DNA of 64,000 nt from Cryptomeria japonica. Lineage: Eukaryota; Streptophyta; Pinopsida; Cupressales; Cupressaceae. Of the stretch, positions 45,598 through 56,488 are shown in pieces. The translations under genes and the position numbers were made by a program. The notes beneath the pieces are model-generated. The model was not told where the DNA came from. It searched no databases and worked only from the letters and a program-made list of their open reading frames with translations. Where the stretch lies: the NCBI RefSeq assembly GCF_030272615.1, contig NC_081409.1, positions 202,598,449 through 202,662,448 of the forward strand, in the 5' to 3' direction. Every line of letters starts with the position of its first letter. Within the stretch, counting starts at the first letter, position 1.

Positions 45598-46580
45598 TTG
45601 GTGGAAGAAAATTGTGTAGATGTATTCACACTCTTTGGTGGTGTTGATTCCTCTTCCAATAACTAGACAATGTGCATTGTGTGAGGGGGGAGAACAAAAT
45701 GGAGATCTTATGACACCCCTTGCGATTTGGATGTTGAGTTGCTTTCAACGTGGGAGAAGCTTTGAAAGTGTTTCCAAGGGTTCTGAGATGGTTTTATTAG
45801 CTCACACCATTGATTAGTCTGATGGAGCAGCGTAGCAATTTATGCTTAAATCTTGAATAGTTGTTGAAGGATGTATATTACTTAGAAAGCATCAAGTCAA
45901 TCTCATCATAGATGAGGATTTGGAAGAATACAAAGGATGAATTAAATAAGTAGATGAAGATGTAGTTAAATTTGCTGAGAGGTGGTCCGAATATAGGTAA
46001 TCTTGGAAGCTTTTGTGTTGGAGCAAGTCCAAAAGTGAATAGCGATGATGCTGATGTGCCAAAGGATTAAGACTAATGTAGATTTTGATGGAATTTGACA
46101 AAGGATAAAGTTACTAAATATAAAGTTATAAAAAGAGATTCCAAAAGATTTAAGAAGAAACAAGAGATATGAGAAGACAAAAATACCGATGATAGGAGTA
46201 TAAGTAGTGGTGCATCTATCCAAGGGGATCGTTCAAAGTTTTTCTCTTGCTTCCTAGATTGATGTAGTTGTTGATGTTAGGGGAGTAGATAAGGTTGAGG
46301 CTTTTAGATTGTAGGAAAATAGTTACAAAAGAAGAATATCCTTGTCGAGGCGAGTATTGCAATTATTTGTGATATTTGTAGAAGGGTAAGAGAGAATCAA
46401 AGTAAGGCTATGGTCTATAACGGTGTGCTCATTAGGAAAAAGAGTTTCAATAGAAGGAAGAGTTATTCAAATTTGTATTTGTTGTCATTGATGTCAAAAG
46501 AGAGAGATATGTAGTTTGAGTTCTGTTGTCTTTTCTATTAGTAGTAGACAAGTCTTACTATCGAGTAGAAAGGGGCACCA
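45598..46580. other. Decayed retroelement interior
   Basis: No domain that I can name. 'DEDVVKFAERWSEYR' is readable near 45953-45997 in a frame with stops. A purine stretch (AAAAGAGAGAGATA near 46495-46509) may be a decayed polypurine tract before the LTR at about 46581. Confidence 0.35.
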
Positions 46581-47400
46581 TATTGGAAACTTGAGTTATT
46601 GCTATTAATGTCAACCTATCTTGTGTTGTTATTGATGTCACCGTGTGATGCTAATGAGTTGTTGTGCTATGTTGTCATTGATGCCAACTTGTCTTGTGTT
46701 GTCAATAATGTTACCATGTGTTGCAAATGGTATAAAAAAGTATGGTCTAATGTTGTCTAGTAGTCTTCTAATGACATTGAGTAAGCATGATGTATTTCTG
46801 GAAGGTTGGTGTACTCAAAGGTTCAATATGCAAGAAATGATATTTATGCAGAAAAGAGTCTTTAATGTCTCAGTGGAATAATTTTTTGCATTCCCACGGT
46901 ATGTGAAGATTATGGATTATGGTTTTGGATATAATGTTTATGATCTATGTATATTGTACTATCAAGTTTATAGGTCCTTTGTTGCTCAGATGGTTGAGTT
47001 AGTTGTTGTTGTCTCTGATAGTGAAATGTATGTTAGAATTAGTCTAGAGAATGCTTGGCGATTCTCTAGTATATGGTTTTTTAGTGTTGCGGCTTGGAGA
47101 ACATGTTTATGTGATTTGTGTAGTGTTTTCATTCGAATTTTTAGTGATCATTTGGCCCAAAAGTGAAGTAATGATGATCTAAGTTCAACTCTATTAGTTT
47201 GTCTAGGTTCTCGATGACTAAGGTGAAGTGTTTAATTTGGATGATTCCTTTTTGGTTTGGATGTATTCTGGTGGTTGAGTTTTGATATTGATATGGGTAT
47301 CACCATGCTGTGTGTAGATCCAAATTAATTTGTGTGCATTGCAGAATGTTTTTGAGTCAATTGGTTGGCATGCTACATTGTTTATCTACATGTTTCACTT
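46581..47400 (+). repeat. Copia LTR homologous to 18889-25220
   Basis: Aligns by eye from the 'gagttattgctattaatgtc' block to TGCTACATTGTTTATCTACA with the split LTR at 18889-19573, 22230-22247 and 25120-25220. It is uninterrupted and served as the reference for locating the nested insertions there. Confidence 0.65.
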
Positions 47401-48111
47401 GGTGCTGACCTTGGACGATGTATTAACATGCATTGGTTAACAAATTTTTCCCTTCTTTAATTTTGTAGTGAATGACTCATGTATGCCCTAATTGAAAGGC
47501 AAATGAAACTAACAATTTGGTGAACCGATTATTAATTTACCCTCTGCATAAGGGTGCAACTTCCCATATGATATTTATTGAATTTTAAACACAAACTAAT
47601 CATTAAATTCACTTTTAACCAGAAAGCAAGAAAAGCATTCTACATTCTTTCGTCAATACAAGATGAATGCTGCAAAGATAAATACTCATATATGCAAAGC
47701 CCATAGACTTACACTTTAATCTATTCCATTCTATAGAATTACCTTTACTAATGAAATCGAAATATTATGGACTCTGATCAAGTCTCTTTCATGCCTCAAA
47801 GGACAAGGGGGATCATAATGTCCAAGCAAAAAGCTAATAATGGATTCTATTTGTTAGATTCATTCACAGACTTATTTGTTCATACAAATAAATTGATAAT
47901 CAAGGAAGTAACAAATTTTGCACATAAACATAAATCCCAACAGAGATTCATTTTTCTCATTCAAGCACATAGATTTGAAAATGATAGAAACTGTATCATT
48001 TCATTCACAAATAAAATTTCTTCAATGAAAATCCATAACGTGCCAAAAGAAAACAAAGTTTTCTAATTCATCTAAAAGTTTTTCAGACCCTTCCAAAGTC
48101 TTATGAAAATG
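47401..48111. other. Non-coding flank
   Basis: No gene recognised. The 99-codon frame at 47767-48066 has no domain and looks like chance. The segment was continuous with 53187 onward before the Copia at 48112 inserted. Confidence 0.45.
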
Positions 48112-48600
48112 TGTTGGTGTAAATAATTATTCATCATGGATATTATTAGACTTTACTTAAGTTTACTTAGGATAATGCATTTCATAGTAGTTGGATATGA
48201 GACACTTGGGTGTTTGTGCCACATTGGGATAGTGTGTGTAAGAGAAATTCCACCTTTTATGGTGTTGATCTTGTTATTACACTATCATATCCACTTATTG
48301 TGGAGTGATAATTCCACCTTCGATGGGTGATCCACCTTATGTGGACTATTATATTATTTCTCCTACCTACCCACACCTATTTCTTACCTACCCTTGTTTC
48401 TCATTGAGCCACATGTCATATTTGTGTGCTCATACATCCATATGGCCTTGCCTATATAAGTAGGCCTCTATTCATTGTATTTGTTAATCCAATTGATTAT
48501 TGATCATTTTCTAATGATGAGAATACAGTTTATTCTTGTCCTATATTGTGTCTCTATTTTGTACATTTCATTGAGCTCTTGATCTTGGCAAAATCTAACA
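48112..48600 (+). repeat. 5' LTR of the pol-less Copia
   Basis: TGTTGGTGTAAATAATT to AAAATCTAACA, 489 bp. TATATAAG at 48453-48460 is a good TATA box. Confidence 0.93.
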
Positions 48601-48613
48601 TGGTATCAGAGCC
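48601..48613 (+). promoter_or_regulatory. Primer-binding site (initiator Met tRNA)
   Basis: TGGTATCAGAGCC immediately after the LTR, a perfect Copia-type site. Confidence 0.95.
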
Positions 48614-48939
48614 ATTGGGGCTTCATTGATTCGTCTTGAAGAGGCATTATTGTGACGTCAAGAGGAAGATTTGAGGAGCAGCATCTTTTGGAGGCATCCT
48701 AGCCAGATCCGACCTCGCCATTGCGTCCAGAAGGCCGTTTCCATGAATTTTGGTTATAAAGTCGGCCTATTTTGGTGAGAAAATTTTTTTCTCCAATTTT
48801 TCTATATTTGTACGGATTTCGAAATTTTTTATATATTTTTCAGAAATTTTTTTTTCATTTTTCTGAAAATTGTTTGAAAAATCAAAGAAAAATAAAATAA
48901 AATAAAAAATAAAAAAAAAACAATTTTTGGGGGGTTCGC

Positions 48940-49470
48940 AGACCCCCCCCGTGACTCTGTACGAAGTCTGTAGGTTGCAGGCGCAATGCACCGCCTGCCA
49001 CAGCGTCACGTGCCGTCCTCGCTGCACGGTTTTCTCCCCGCTGCCGTCCGAGCCGAGTGCCTGCAGAGTACCTCCCGTCCTCGCCGACGCCGCCGGACGC
49101 TCCTGCGTGCACCTCCCGGCAGCACCACCGGCGCCGGCTCCTCCCGATGCTACCAGCTCCGCCGCCTCCCTCCGCACGCAGCTCCCTGACGCCCTCAGCC
49201 TACAGCGCCGCCACCTCAGCACTGGCACCTCCCGCCGCCTCCCGGCGCCAACGCGGACAGCCGACCAACCACCAGACCAGCGAAACCTGCGCCCGCCACG
49301 TTTCAGGCGGCCACTGGCTCGCGGGTACAAACCTGCCACGCAGACATCCGTACGGCCGCCACATCAGCAGCCAAATCAGCTCATCCAGTCAGCAAATCCG
49401 TACGGTATGGACACACAGTTAGCTGCACAGTCACCTGCCACGTAATCTGTCCGTACAGTACGGACGCTCA
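48940..49470 (+). other. GC- and CpG-rich block in the 5' leader of the pol-less Copia
   Basis: Sharply GC-rich with many CG dinucleotides, against AT-rich surroundings. It has overlapping open frames in several phases (48927-49445 plus, 48767-49339 minus), all Pro/Ala/Arg/Ser-rich, as GC-rich DNA gives by default. No domain. It could be captured host sequence or a structured leader. Confidence 0.6.
49449..49465. repeat. 17-nt perfect inverted repeat
   Basis: GTCCGTAC-A-GTACGGAC. Related TCCGTACGG strings occur at about 49347 and 49396 in the same block. Confidence 0.7.
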
Positions 49471-50194
49471 GTCAGCAGAGGGCGAAGTTTTTGCAAAGGT
49501 CATACAGCCGTCAAATTTAACACAGTGACTTGCTGACATCAGCGCCACATCAGCAGTTTTAAAAAATTTAGCAGGCCCCTCTCATTTGCATTTTTGATTT
49601 TGTAGTTCAACTTCAAATGGTCATAACTTGCTCATTTTTGCTCCTTTTTGGGTGCAATTATTTTTGAAATGGGCTAGAATTTCATGCTCTCCGCAGTGGT
49701 GAAGAATTTTTTTGATTTTGATGCATGGATTTTTCAGAAAATGCAGTTTTTGGTGACTGTACCTGAGTAATCCCAGTTTTTGCAACTTCAAAGGCTTCGT
49801 TTGGGGTCATACGACCTCCTTTTCAGGTGCCAATTTTTTTGAAAGTGCGTATTTTTTCGTCTAATTTCACATGATGCTATCAGATTGATGCCATTGTAAG
49901 TAAAAATTGTACTTTCAGATTTTGGCCATTTTTGGCTCTCTTGGTACTTGTATATTTGCTTGAATCTCAGTTAGATTCATTGCACTATTGATTGAAGTCT
50001 CTTGTATCTCATTTGAGAAGTTGTAAAATTTGCATCATAAGTCCACTTTGCCTTGTTTTGCAAGTGGCTCATTGTAATCGCACTAAGTATAAAGTGCCAA
50101 AATCATCACTTTGGGGGGGGGTACATTGATTGAGTGAATTTGGGGGGGTGTCTCTTGTGCTTTTGTGCTCTTGTGTTCCTTCCTTTTTGCTGCT
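49471..50194 (+). other. Rest of the 5' leader of the pol-less Copia
   Basis: AT-rich, no ORF of note. G runs at 50113-50121 and 50143-50149 lie shortly before the gag start. Confidence 0.6.
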
Positions 50195-51043
50195 ATGGGT
50201 TCTTCTAAGTTTCCTCTCTTAACTCCACATAATTATGCTACTTGGAAAATTGATGCATGGAGTAAACTTATGGAAAAAGGACTCACTCATTACATTGATG
50301 GAACTATTGTTGCTTCAGCTGATCCTAAGGCTGATCCAGTTGGTCACTTAGATTGGCTCACTAAAAATATCATGGCAATTGGTACCTTAAGAAAGTATGT
50401 ATCAAAGGATCTCATTTTTCATATTGAGAAATGTACTCTAATCAAGGATGCTTGGCAAAAGTTTCAAGACTTGTATGGTCAAGTTGATGAGATTAGGGGA
50501 TATCAAATTGATAGTGATCTCACCATGTTAGATCCCAAGAACTTTGATACTATACAAGATTATGTCACTAAGGCAAATGAGTTGAGGGCACAACTCAAAG
50601 ATTGTGGCATTGATAAGAAGGATACTCAATTGATATTCAACTTGATAGGCAAGCTTCCACAAGAATATGCAGCATTTGTTTCTAGTTTCCAAACCCATAG
50701 GATGACAATGGGTTCAAACTACAAAATGCCTACATTTGATGCTTTCAATGAAATGTTGATGATGGAACAAACTAAGTTGATAAGCATGGGCATTCTTAAG
50801 ACTTCTAAGTCTCAAGCATTAGTGGCAAATCAAGGGAACAAAGGAAATCAAGGAAAGGACAACTCAAACAAGAAGAAATGGCAATCAAAGCCTAAAGAAA
50901 AAGCACCATCTTCTCCACAACAAGGAGATTCATTCTCTTCCAAGAGAGATAATTCACCAAAGAGGAAAGACCTACTTGTGCTTATTGTAAAAAGATTGGT
51001 CATGAGGAGCATCGCTGCCATTCTAAGAAGATTGATGAACTAA
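50195..51043 (+). CDS. gag: Copia gag (pol-less element)
   Basis: The start is taken at the inner ATG (MGSSKFPLL), since gag proteins of this class begin so; a longer in-frame start is at 50165. UBN2-type gag core: 'LLTPHNYATWKIDAW', 'IKDAWQKFQDLYGQ', 'LDPKNFDTIQDYV', 'LIGKLPQEYAAFVSSF', 'FNEMLMMEQTKL', then a Lys/Ser-rich basic tail. Near 50965 the knuckle (RPTCAYCKKIGHEEHRC) lies in a different frame that runs on into the protease ORF, so one frameshift separates gag core from knuckle and protease. Everything else is open. Confidence 0.88.
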   Translation: MGSSKFPLLTPHNYATWKIDAWSKLMEKGLTHYIDGTIVASADPKADPVGHLDWLTKNIMAIGTLRKYVSKDLIFHIEKCTLIKDAWQKFQDLYGQVDEIRGYQIDSDLTMLDPKNFDTIQDYVTKANELRAQLKDCGIDKKDTQLIFNLIGKLPQEYAAFVSSFQTHRMTMGSNYKMPTFDAFNEMLMMEQTKLISMGILKTSKSQALVANQGNKGNQGKDNSNKKKWQSKPKEKAPSSPQQGDSFSSKRDNSPKRKDLLVLIVKRLVMRSIAAILRRLMN

Positions 51044-52260
51044 CACATATCATCAAAAAGCATAACATTGATTTGCCTAAAGTCTACAAGAAGGATGATT
51101 CATCAACTTCCACTTCCTCACATTCAAAAGGAAAAGGGCAAGCATTCATGGCTTCTACAAGTGGGAAGACTCACTCTTTTGGAACAAGAAAAGGAAAAGC
51201 TCTATGTGCTACTATCAGTCATGATTCAGAGAGATGGCTTCTAGATTCCTGGGCTTCTCATCATATGGCATCTTCGCAGTCTATGTTCTCTACATTTGAG
51301 CCTTGCACCATGCCACAGATTTTGATGGGCAATCATACATACATGGATGTGATTGGGAAAGGATCTATTGACATTAAGGATAACTCCTTCAATGATGTGT
51401 TGTGTGTACCCCACTTGACAAACAATCTCCTTTCTATCTGTCAAATCACACATGGCGCAGCTAAGAGAGTTGTGGAGTTCACACCTGACTCAGTTTTCAT
51501 TAGAGACATGGAGACTAGAGCTATCATTGCGACTGGGGTGGTTGATCATGTATCTCAGTTATACTCCTTTTCAGATTTTGTTGATGATGATGATTTCACA
51601 TTTGATGATTGTACACATGATGATCACACTTCTTGTGATGGTTCAGATTTTGAGGAGAACTTTGGACACTTGAACATGGGGATTCTCACATGTGAACCCA
51701 TTCTTGAGCCTTGTATTTCATCTCCTCATATTGATATCACATCACCTATTGCACCTGATGATGCAGATAGTGCGCCAGTTTTGCCTTCATGTGATTCAGT
51801 GCAGCAGGATATTCATTGTCTTCCAGCTTCAGAGTCATGGGATGATTACTTGACAGATATTACAGGTTTATTTGTGGAATCCTACATTGCAGATTTGGGA
51901 GACATGATTGATGACATTCATCTTCTCTTTGATGAAGGTGATCCTTCTTCGATTGTTGCGAGGACACACTCTGACCATCTTGTCCATTCTCTACATGATC
52001 ATTCTTTCGAGGTTGACATGATTGTGGATACTTATGTACAGCAGTTGGAGGAGGTCTCTTTATTTTTTGAGGAGACATGTGAGTCTTTGGGACATGTTCT
52101 ACATCCATATCCACTAGATCTTGGAGTGCCTTTTTCAGCAGTGTGGCACAATTTACCACCTTTGGAGGGGGTATCTTTCAGCATTGACATGGGGACACTT
52201 GAGCAGTTTTTCAGAGATTCCTTTCATCATGAGTTTTCTTCATACATCTTCCCTTCATGA
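50966..52260 (+). CDS. Zinc knuckle, protease and acidic tail of the pol-less Copia
   Basis: Frame +1 relative to position 51073 is open from the knuckle to 52260. Order: CCHC knuckle (CAYCKKIGHEEHRC), linker, retropepsin domain ('RWLLDSWASHHM', 'GKGSIDIKD', 'VLCVPHLTNNLLSI', 'QLYSFSDF'). The usual DSG is DSW (a G-to-W change), so protease activity is doubtful. About 220 residues rich in Asp, His, Ser and Pro follow, where integrase would normally come ('DDDDFTFDDCTHDDHTSCDG' near 51586). No known domain is seen in this tail. The apparent start at 51073 is not an ATG. Confidence 0.8.
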
Positions 52261-52696
52261 TTGGAGAGACTTCATGGATACACCTTTGGTTTTGTTTCTT
52301 CCTAAGGGGAGGAATGTTGTTCGACGTTCGTGGAGCAGTTTCTTCATACATCGAGCTTCTATCATTGGTGCAGATTCTCCATTGAGGGGGGGTCACAGTT
52401 TGACTTCTCTTCTTCTCTCAAATGGGGGGGACTTTTTCCTCACATGGGGTTTTGTTCTTCACATTCTTCTATGAGAGTTCTCTTGTATGTTTTTCATCTC
52501 TTTTTTGGGGGAGGGTTTTTTCCCATTGGGTTTTTCTCTCTTTCCCCACTTTGTGAGAGATTTCATTGCATTGGTTTTCATGCATTTGCATTTGTACATG
52601 GGTACCTAACATGGCCTCGTAGCCGGGACCCATCTTGCATTGCTTAGTTGCATTGTAGACTTAAGTGCATTCCCCTAAGTTTCACTTAAGGGGGGG
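52261..52696 (+). other. 3' non-coding part of the pol-less Copia with polypurine tract
   Basis: Contains several G-runs in T-rich DNA (52386-52392, 52422-52429, 52506-52514). It ends CACTTAAGGGGGG at 52684-52696, directly before the 3' LTR. Confidence 0.7.
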
Positions 52697-53186
52697 TGTT
52701 CGTGTAAATAATTATTCATCATGGATATTATTACACTTTACTTAAGTTTACTTAGGATAATGCATTTCATAGTAGTTTGGATGTGAGACACTTGGGTGTT
52801 TGTGCCACATTGGGATAGTGTGTGTAGGAGAAATTCCACCTTTTATGGTGTTGATCTTGTTATTACACTATCATATCCACTTATTGTGGAGTGATAATTC
52901 CACCTTCGGTGGGTGATCCACCTCATGTGGACTATTATATTATTTCTCCTACCTACCCACACCTATTTCTTACCTACCCTTGTTTCTCATTGAGCCACAT
53001 GTCATATTTGTGTGCTCATACATCCATATGGCCTTGCCTATATAAGCAAGCCTCTATTCATTGTATTTGTTAATCCAGTTGATTATTGATCATTTTCTAT
53101 TGATGAGAATACAATTTATTCTTGTCCTATATTGTGTCTCTATTTTGTACATTTCATTGAGCTCTTGATCTTGGCAAAATCTAACA
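52697..53186 (+). repeat. 3' LTR of the pol-less Copia
   Basis: TGTTCGTGTAAATAATT to AAAATCTAACA, 490 bp. TATATAAG at 53039-53046. Confidence 0.93.
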
Positions 53187-53329
53187 AAATGCATATATAG
53201 CCACAACCTAGCCAACAATTAATAAGGGAAACACATAATTGTTACTTTCCACCCCGCAGTTTTCAGAGTAGTTTTAAAAAAAGAAAAACTAAACCTAGTT
53301 TTCCAAATGGGAAAAGCTAAGAAAAAATA
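53187..53329. other. Short non-coding flank
   Basis: Right target duplicate AAATG (53187-53191), then AT-rich sequence without features. Lies downstream of the decayed minus-strand gene. Confidence 0.5.
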
Positions 53330-54964
53330 TTAAGAAGATATCTGGCCTAGCCGAGAGGCACTTTTATTGGCTTCAGGAGACATGGCAGCGGTGGCTTTCT
53401 TCCAATCTACATGAGTTGCAAAGAACTGTTGGATAAGCGCAGAGTGTGGGAGGCCAATATGAGCAATCCTTTGTTTCCACACTTGTTTTTCTCTACAGAC
53501 CTACTCCACCTGATTAGCATGGTTGCCTAAGTGTTCAATGCAGAGGAATAACATGGATTCAATTTTGGCTGTGGTTGATAGATCACTTGAAACCAATGCT
53601 TTTGCCTCCTTCATATAATTGATCTTACCCTTAAATGATTTTGTTATTACTTCAAGACTTTCAATGGTCTTTCCATCCTCTTTTAAGCACTTAATCCCTA
53701 TGCATTTGAGGTTATTCGACATTGTTGTAATCAGTTCAGCAAGGTGATTCATCAATTTAGCCAATTCACCATATGCTTGTTGTATTATGGAGTTTCTCTA
53801 GTCTATATTCTTTTTGCAGACATAAAGAATATTATCGTTAAGACTTGGCACAGGTTTTTCATTCAAGAATTTCATCACCCCATATGTCTGCACCTCCTGC
53901 ATCTGCATTTCTACCGTTGCCCATTTACATTCCTCCCTTTTCGAACCTGTAATTTATGTCTCCAATTCCTTCATGACTGACTGAGCATTTTAATATGCTT
54001 TGTTTAGGTTAATACAATATTCTGTTCTTGATTTACGAATTGCCTCAAGCCAATCCATGAAAACCTTAAAATTATTCGACATTTTTGAATCTGCTCAAGA
54101 ACCCTTTGGTTTGTTGGTGATTTAGGGTTGAAGGAGGATGGTATTTGAGATAGAGGCTATGGATCTGAACTATGGATTGCCTCTATGTATTCTGCCATGT
54201 CTCAAGGTCTCCTTTAGTTCTTGCTTATCCTTTTCATCTTTCCAAGTCCGAGTGACAATTATTTTGGTCGATGCCTCCAGATGATAGACATCTGCTACCC
54301 TCGTTCCAACTCCAAGGTTCACCTTTTGAATGGAAAATTCTTTTGACGAAGGACTTCCTGTAACTGCATCCACATTAGGACGAGCAATTTCTGCTATCCA
54401 ATTCTTAGTATCTTCATGAAAGTCTATTTTTGACATGGTCTTTAATATGTTAGTCTTTGGAGTCCTTCCCAAAATTTTGCTGACCATATCATCTATTGGT
54501 ACCGAGGCAGGAACTAAGTTCCTCTTCTTGCTGGTCAAGGTAGTGTCTAGCCAAAAAGGATGCTCACTACTGGTTTCTTTTTCAGTCTAATGTTTCGCTG
54601 GACCAAAAGTGGGTACCATCATGTAGTTTGACATATCAGTCTCCTCTGCTCCCAGGCCTTCTGTATTACCTGCTTCCACATTGGTTATCTTGAGCCCCCT
54701 CTCTTCCATTGTGCTCTCAAATTTAGGGGACGAGTCTAAGTCCACAATAACCTTAGGTTCCTTCTTGGCTTTCCCTTTGGTTTTGGATCTTGTAACCCTT
54801 GGTGATGGCCACTCTTGCAATGATACCTTGGCACTACCAGTTTCTAGCTTAACCTGAGAATCACCTGTAAGACAAAGCCCAACACCCTGGTAAGATGAAA
54901 CTTTTCGGACTGGAATAGGGTTTATTTTGATGGTTAATTTTCCAAGTTTTGCTGCTTTAACCAT
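53330..54964 (-). pseudogene. Unrecognised decayed gene, second open region
   Basis: The ATG at 54964 opens 125 codons to a TAG at 54587. The same frame continues to about 54170 ('SEHPFWLDTTLTSKKRNLVP', then 'DDMVSKILGRTPKTNILKTM', 'HLEASTKIIVTRTWKDEKDK'). A later piece at 53764-53501 is helical ('LNHLAELITTM'-like, 'KTIESLEVITKSFKGKIN') and reads past a TAG to about 53330 ('HSALIQQFFATHVDWKKA'). The N-terminal part is basic with a K/R-rich 'VTRSKTKGKAKKEP' stretch, possibly nuclear-targeting. I do not recognise the family. It lies just downstream of, and on the same strand as, 55182-57062, perhaps as one transcription unit or one element. Confidence 0.5.
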
Positions 54965-55181
54965 TGTTTAGTCCTGCATATGACTGGGAAGGATGTGACC
55001 CTTATTTGATCTTGCTCATCTTAATTCCAATCAATTTCAGGATTCAGAGTCCCCTGTACAACTTGTGTATAGTGGGGGTCTACCAAGTCTTCCCCTGTAT
55101 CTTCAACTTTAGAGATATTCATCTACAACCCAAAAGAACTTATCCAGTGAACCAAGAGAACATTCTCCTACATAATTTAAA
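54965..55181. other. Spacer between the two decayed open regions
   Basis: Minus-strand translation is stop-rich; nothing recognised. Confidence 0.4.
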
Positions 55182-56488
55182 TTAATCGGCACAATCTGCC
55201 CAAAAATCCTCTAGTTCAGGTACATGACTGAACCCATATCTAAAGACCAAATGCCCCCGAGCATATCCCTTACTATCAAAGTTTTGTTGGGGAACATAAT
55301 TTTTGAGATTTAGCTTCTTAAAATCAACCTCTAGATTCAGTGCGCCCGACACTGTTTTGTAAATATAATGGCCTAGCTCCACTAGAAAAGCAACTCCAGA
55401 ATCCTTTTTTCCTACACTTTTTATCAATATGAGATAATTACCAACATATTTCTATTAACACAAATCAATCTAATGCATAACTGGGAAGTTTCATGGGTTC
55501 GCTCTCAAAGCCACCGACCCTAACATATGTGAATCGAGGAAATTGAATGAAATAACTCCCATAGGAACTAACCAATTATTTTGCTTCCTTAGACATACGC
55601 TGGTTCACATTCCCCTGCAAGTCAACAATCAACCTGCCAACAAACACATCATGAACTCACCTGTAATTTTCCTAACAATTCTTTGCCTGAAAGTGTGGGT
55701 AATAATCATAAATTATTATATCATCAACAAAGGGTTCATGATAAAGTCCAGGCCATGGCCTAACACAGGATAAGTAGTAAAACATGTACAAAGTCATGTA
55801 AAAATTCTTGCTTCCCAAAATATTACTCAAACCTTCATGAAGTCCATCTACAATCATGCCTGCCCAATCAATGTACATGTTTTAGTCTAAAATTACTTGG
55901 ATAAAGAAATACATCCAATCCTCCCAAAAGAAGGCTTGTTGGCTATCGTTAACCTTATGCAACAAAATCACAATGTCCCTAACCTCCTTTATCATATATT
56001 TTGGGGTTAAAGGTTTCAGAAGCCTAGAACCACCCTTTTGAATATTTAACAACCAATTCCTAGCTATAACACTTCCGTAATGGCATTTCTTTTCACTAAA
56101 ATAGCCATAGGAAGAGGTGATTGTCCAGTTTTCATAAGCTTCTCGGGCAAGAATTTTAAACACAACCATAATGGTTTCTCTGTTCACATTTAATAATACT
56201 CCACCATTGGCATCCCTAATGCACCTATCGACTGCATCATATCGATTCATACACTCCAAAACTAGTTGCGGACATTGTAGAGCAGGCGGGAAGACAACAA
56301 CTTCTATAAGACCACTATCCACAATCCTCTGCATCATGGGAGAATTGGCAGGGTTTCTAGCTCTTTCCATAAACTCCTCAAGGTCAGCATGAGCCAAAGA
56401 TGTATCACCAAACTCAGGGAGAGAACTAATGAGATTGGCTTCGGCAACCATTTTTGGAAGTACCATCCTCATTTTGACAATGCAGCCA
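55182..56488 (-). pseudogene. Unrecognised decayed gene, first open region (about 430 residues)
   Basis: From about 56472 the minus strand reads 'LISSLPEFGDTSLAHADLEE', 'RIVDSGLIEVVVFPPALQCP', 'CIRDANGGVLLNVNRETIM', 'SSYGYFSEKKCHYGSVIARN' and 'FFWEDWMYFFIQ'. The same frame runs through stops at 55882 (TAA), 55672 (TAG), 55657 (TGA), 55576 (TAA), 55465 (TGA) and 55438 (TAA), with sensible protein between them ('YIDWAGMIVDGLHEGLSNIL', 'VHDVFVGRLIVDLQGNVNQ', 'YFIQFPRFTYVRVGGFESEP'). One frameshift in an A-run at about 55404-55411 leads to 55427-55182 ('ELGHYIYKTVSGALNLEVDF'). The protein looks globular and conserved-like; I cannot name it. All six stops could be single C-to-T changes. Confidence 0.6.

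Larger units (their letters stand above)
48112..53186 (+). mobile_element. Complete non-autonomous Copia (gag + protease, no pol), TSD AAATG
   Basis: 5075 bp, LTRs 48112-48600 and 52697-53186, AAATG at 48107-48111 and 53187-53191. PBS TGGTATCAGAGCC directly follows the 5' LTR. A purine tract (AAGGGGGG) directly precedes the 3' LTR. The interior codes for gag, knuckle and protease, then an acidic tail. No integrase, RT or RNase H is present. The LTRs differ at roughly ten positions by eye, so insertion was fairly recent. Confidence 0.93.

Noticed and set aside
47767-48066. 99-codon open frame
   Set aside because: No domain, AT-rich flank, no sign of selection visible.
48601-48613. tRNA-Met-like string
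   Set aside because: It is the 12-13 nt primer-binding site only, not a tRNA gene; the same holds at 24746 and 31405.
48767-49445. Overlapping open frames on both strands (172 and 190 codons)
   Set aside because: They arise from the GC-rich leader block; composition is Pro/Ala/Arg/Ser and no domain is seen.
55634-55660. GT..AG pair that looks like an intron
   Set aside because: Only 27 bp long and divisible by three; reading straight through with one TGA gives better protein.
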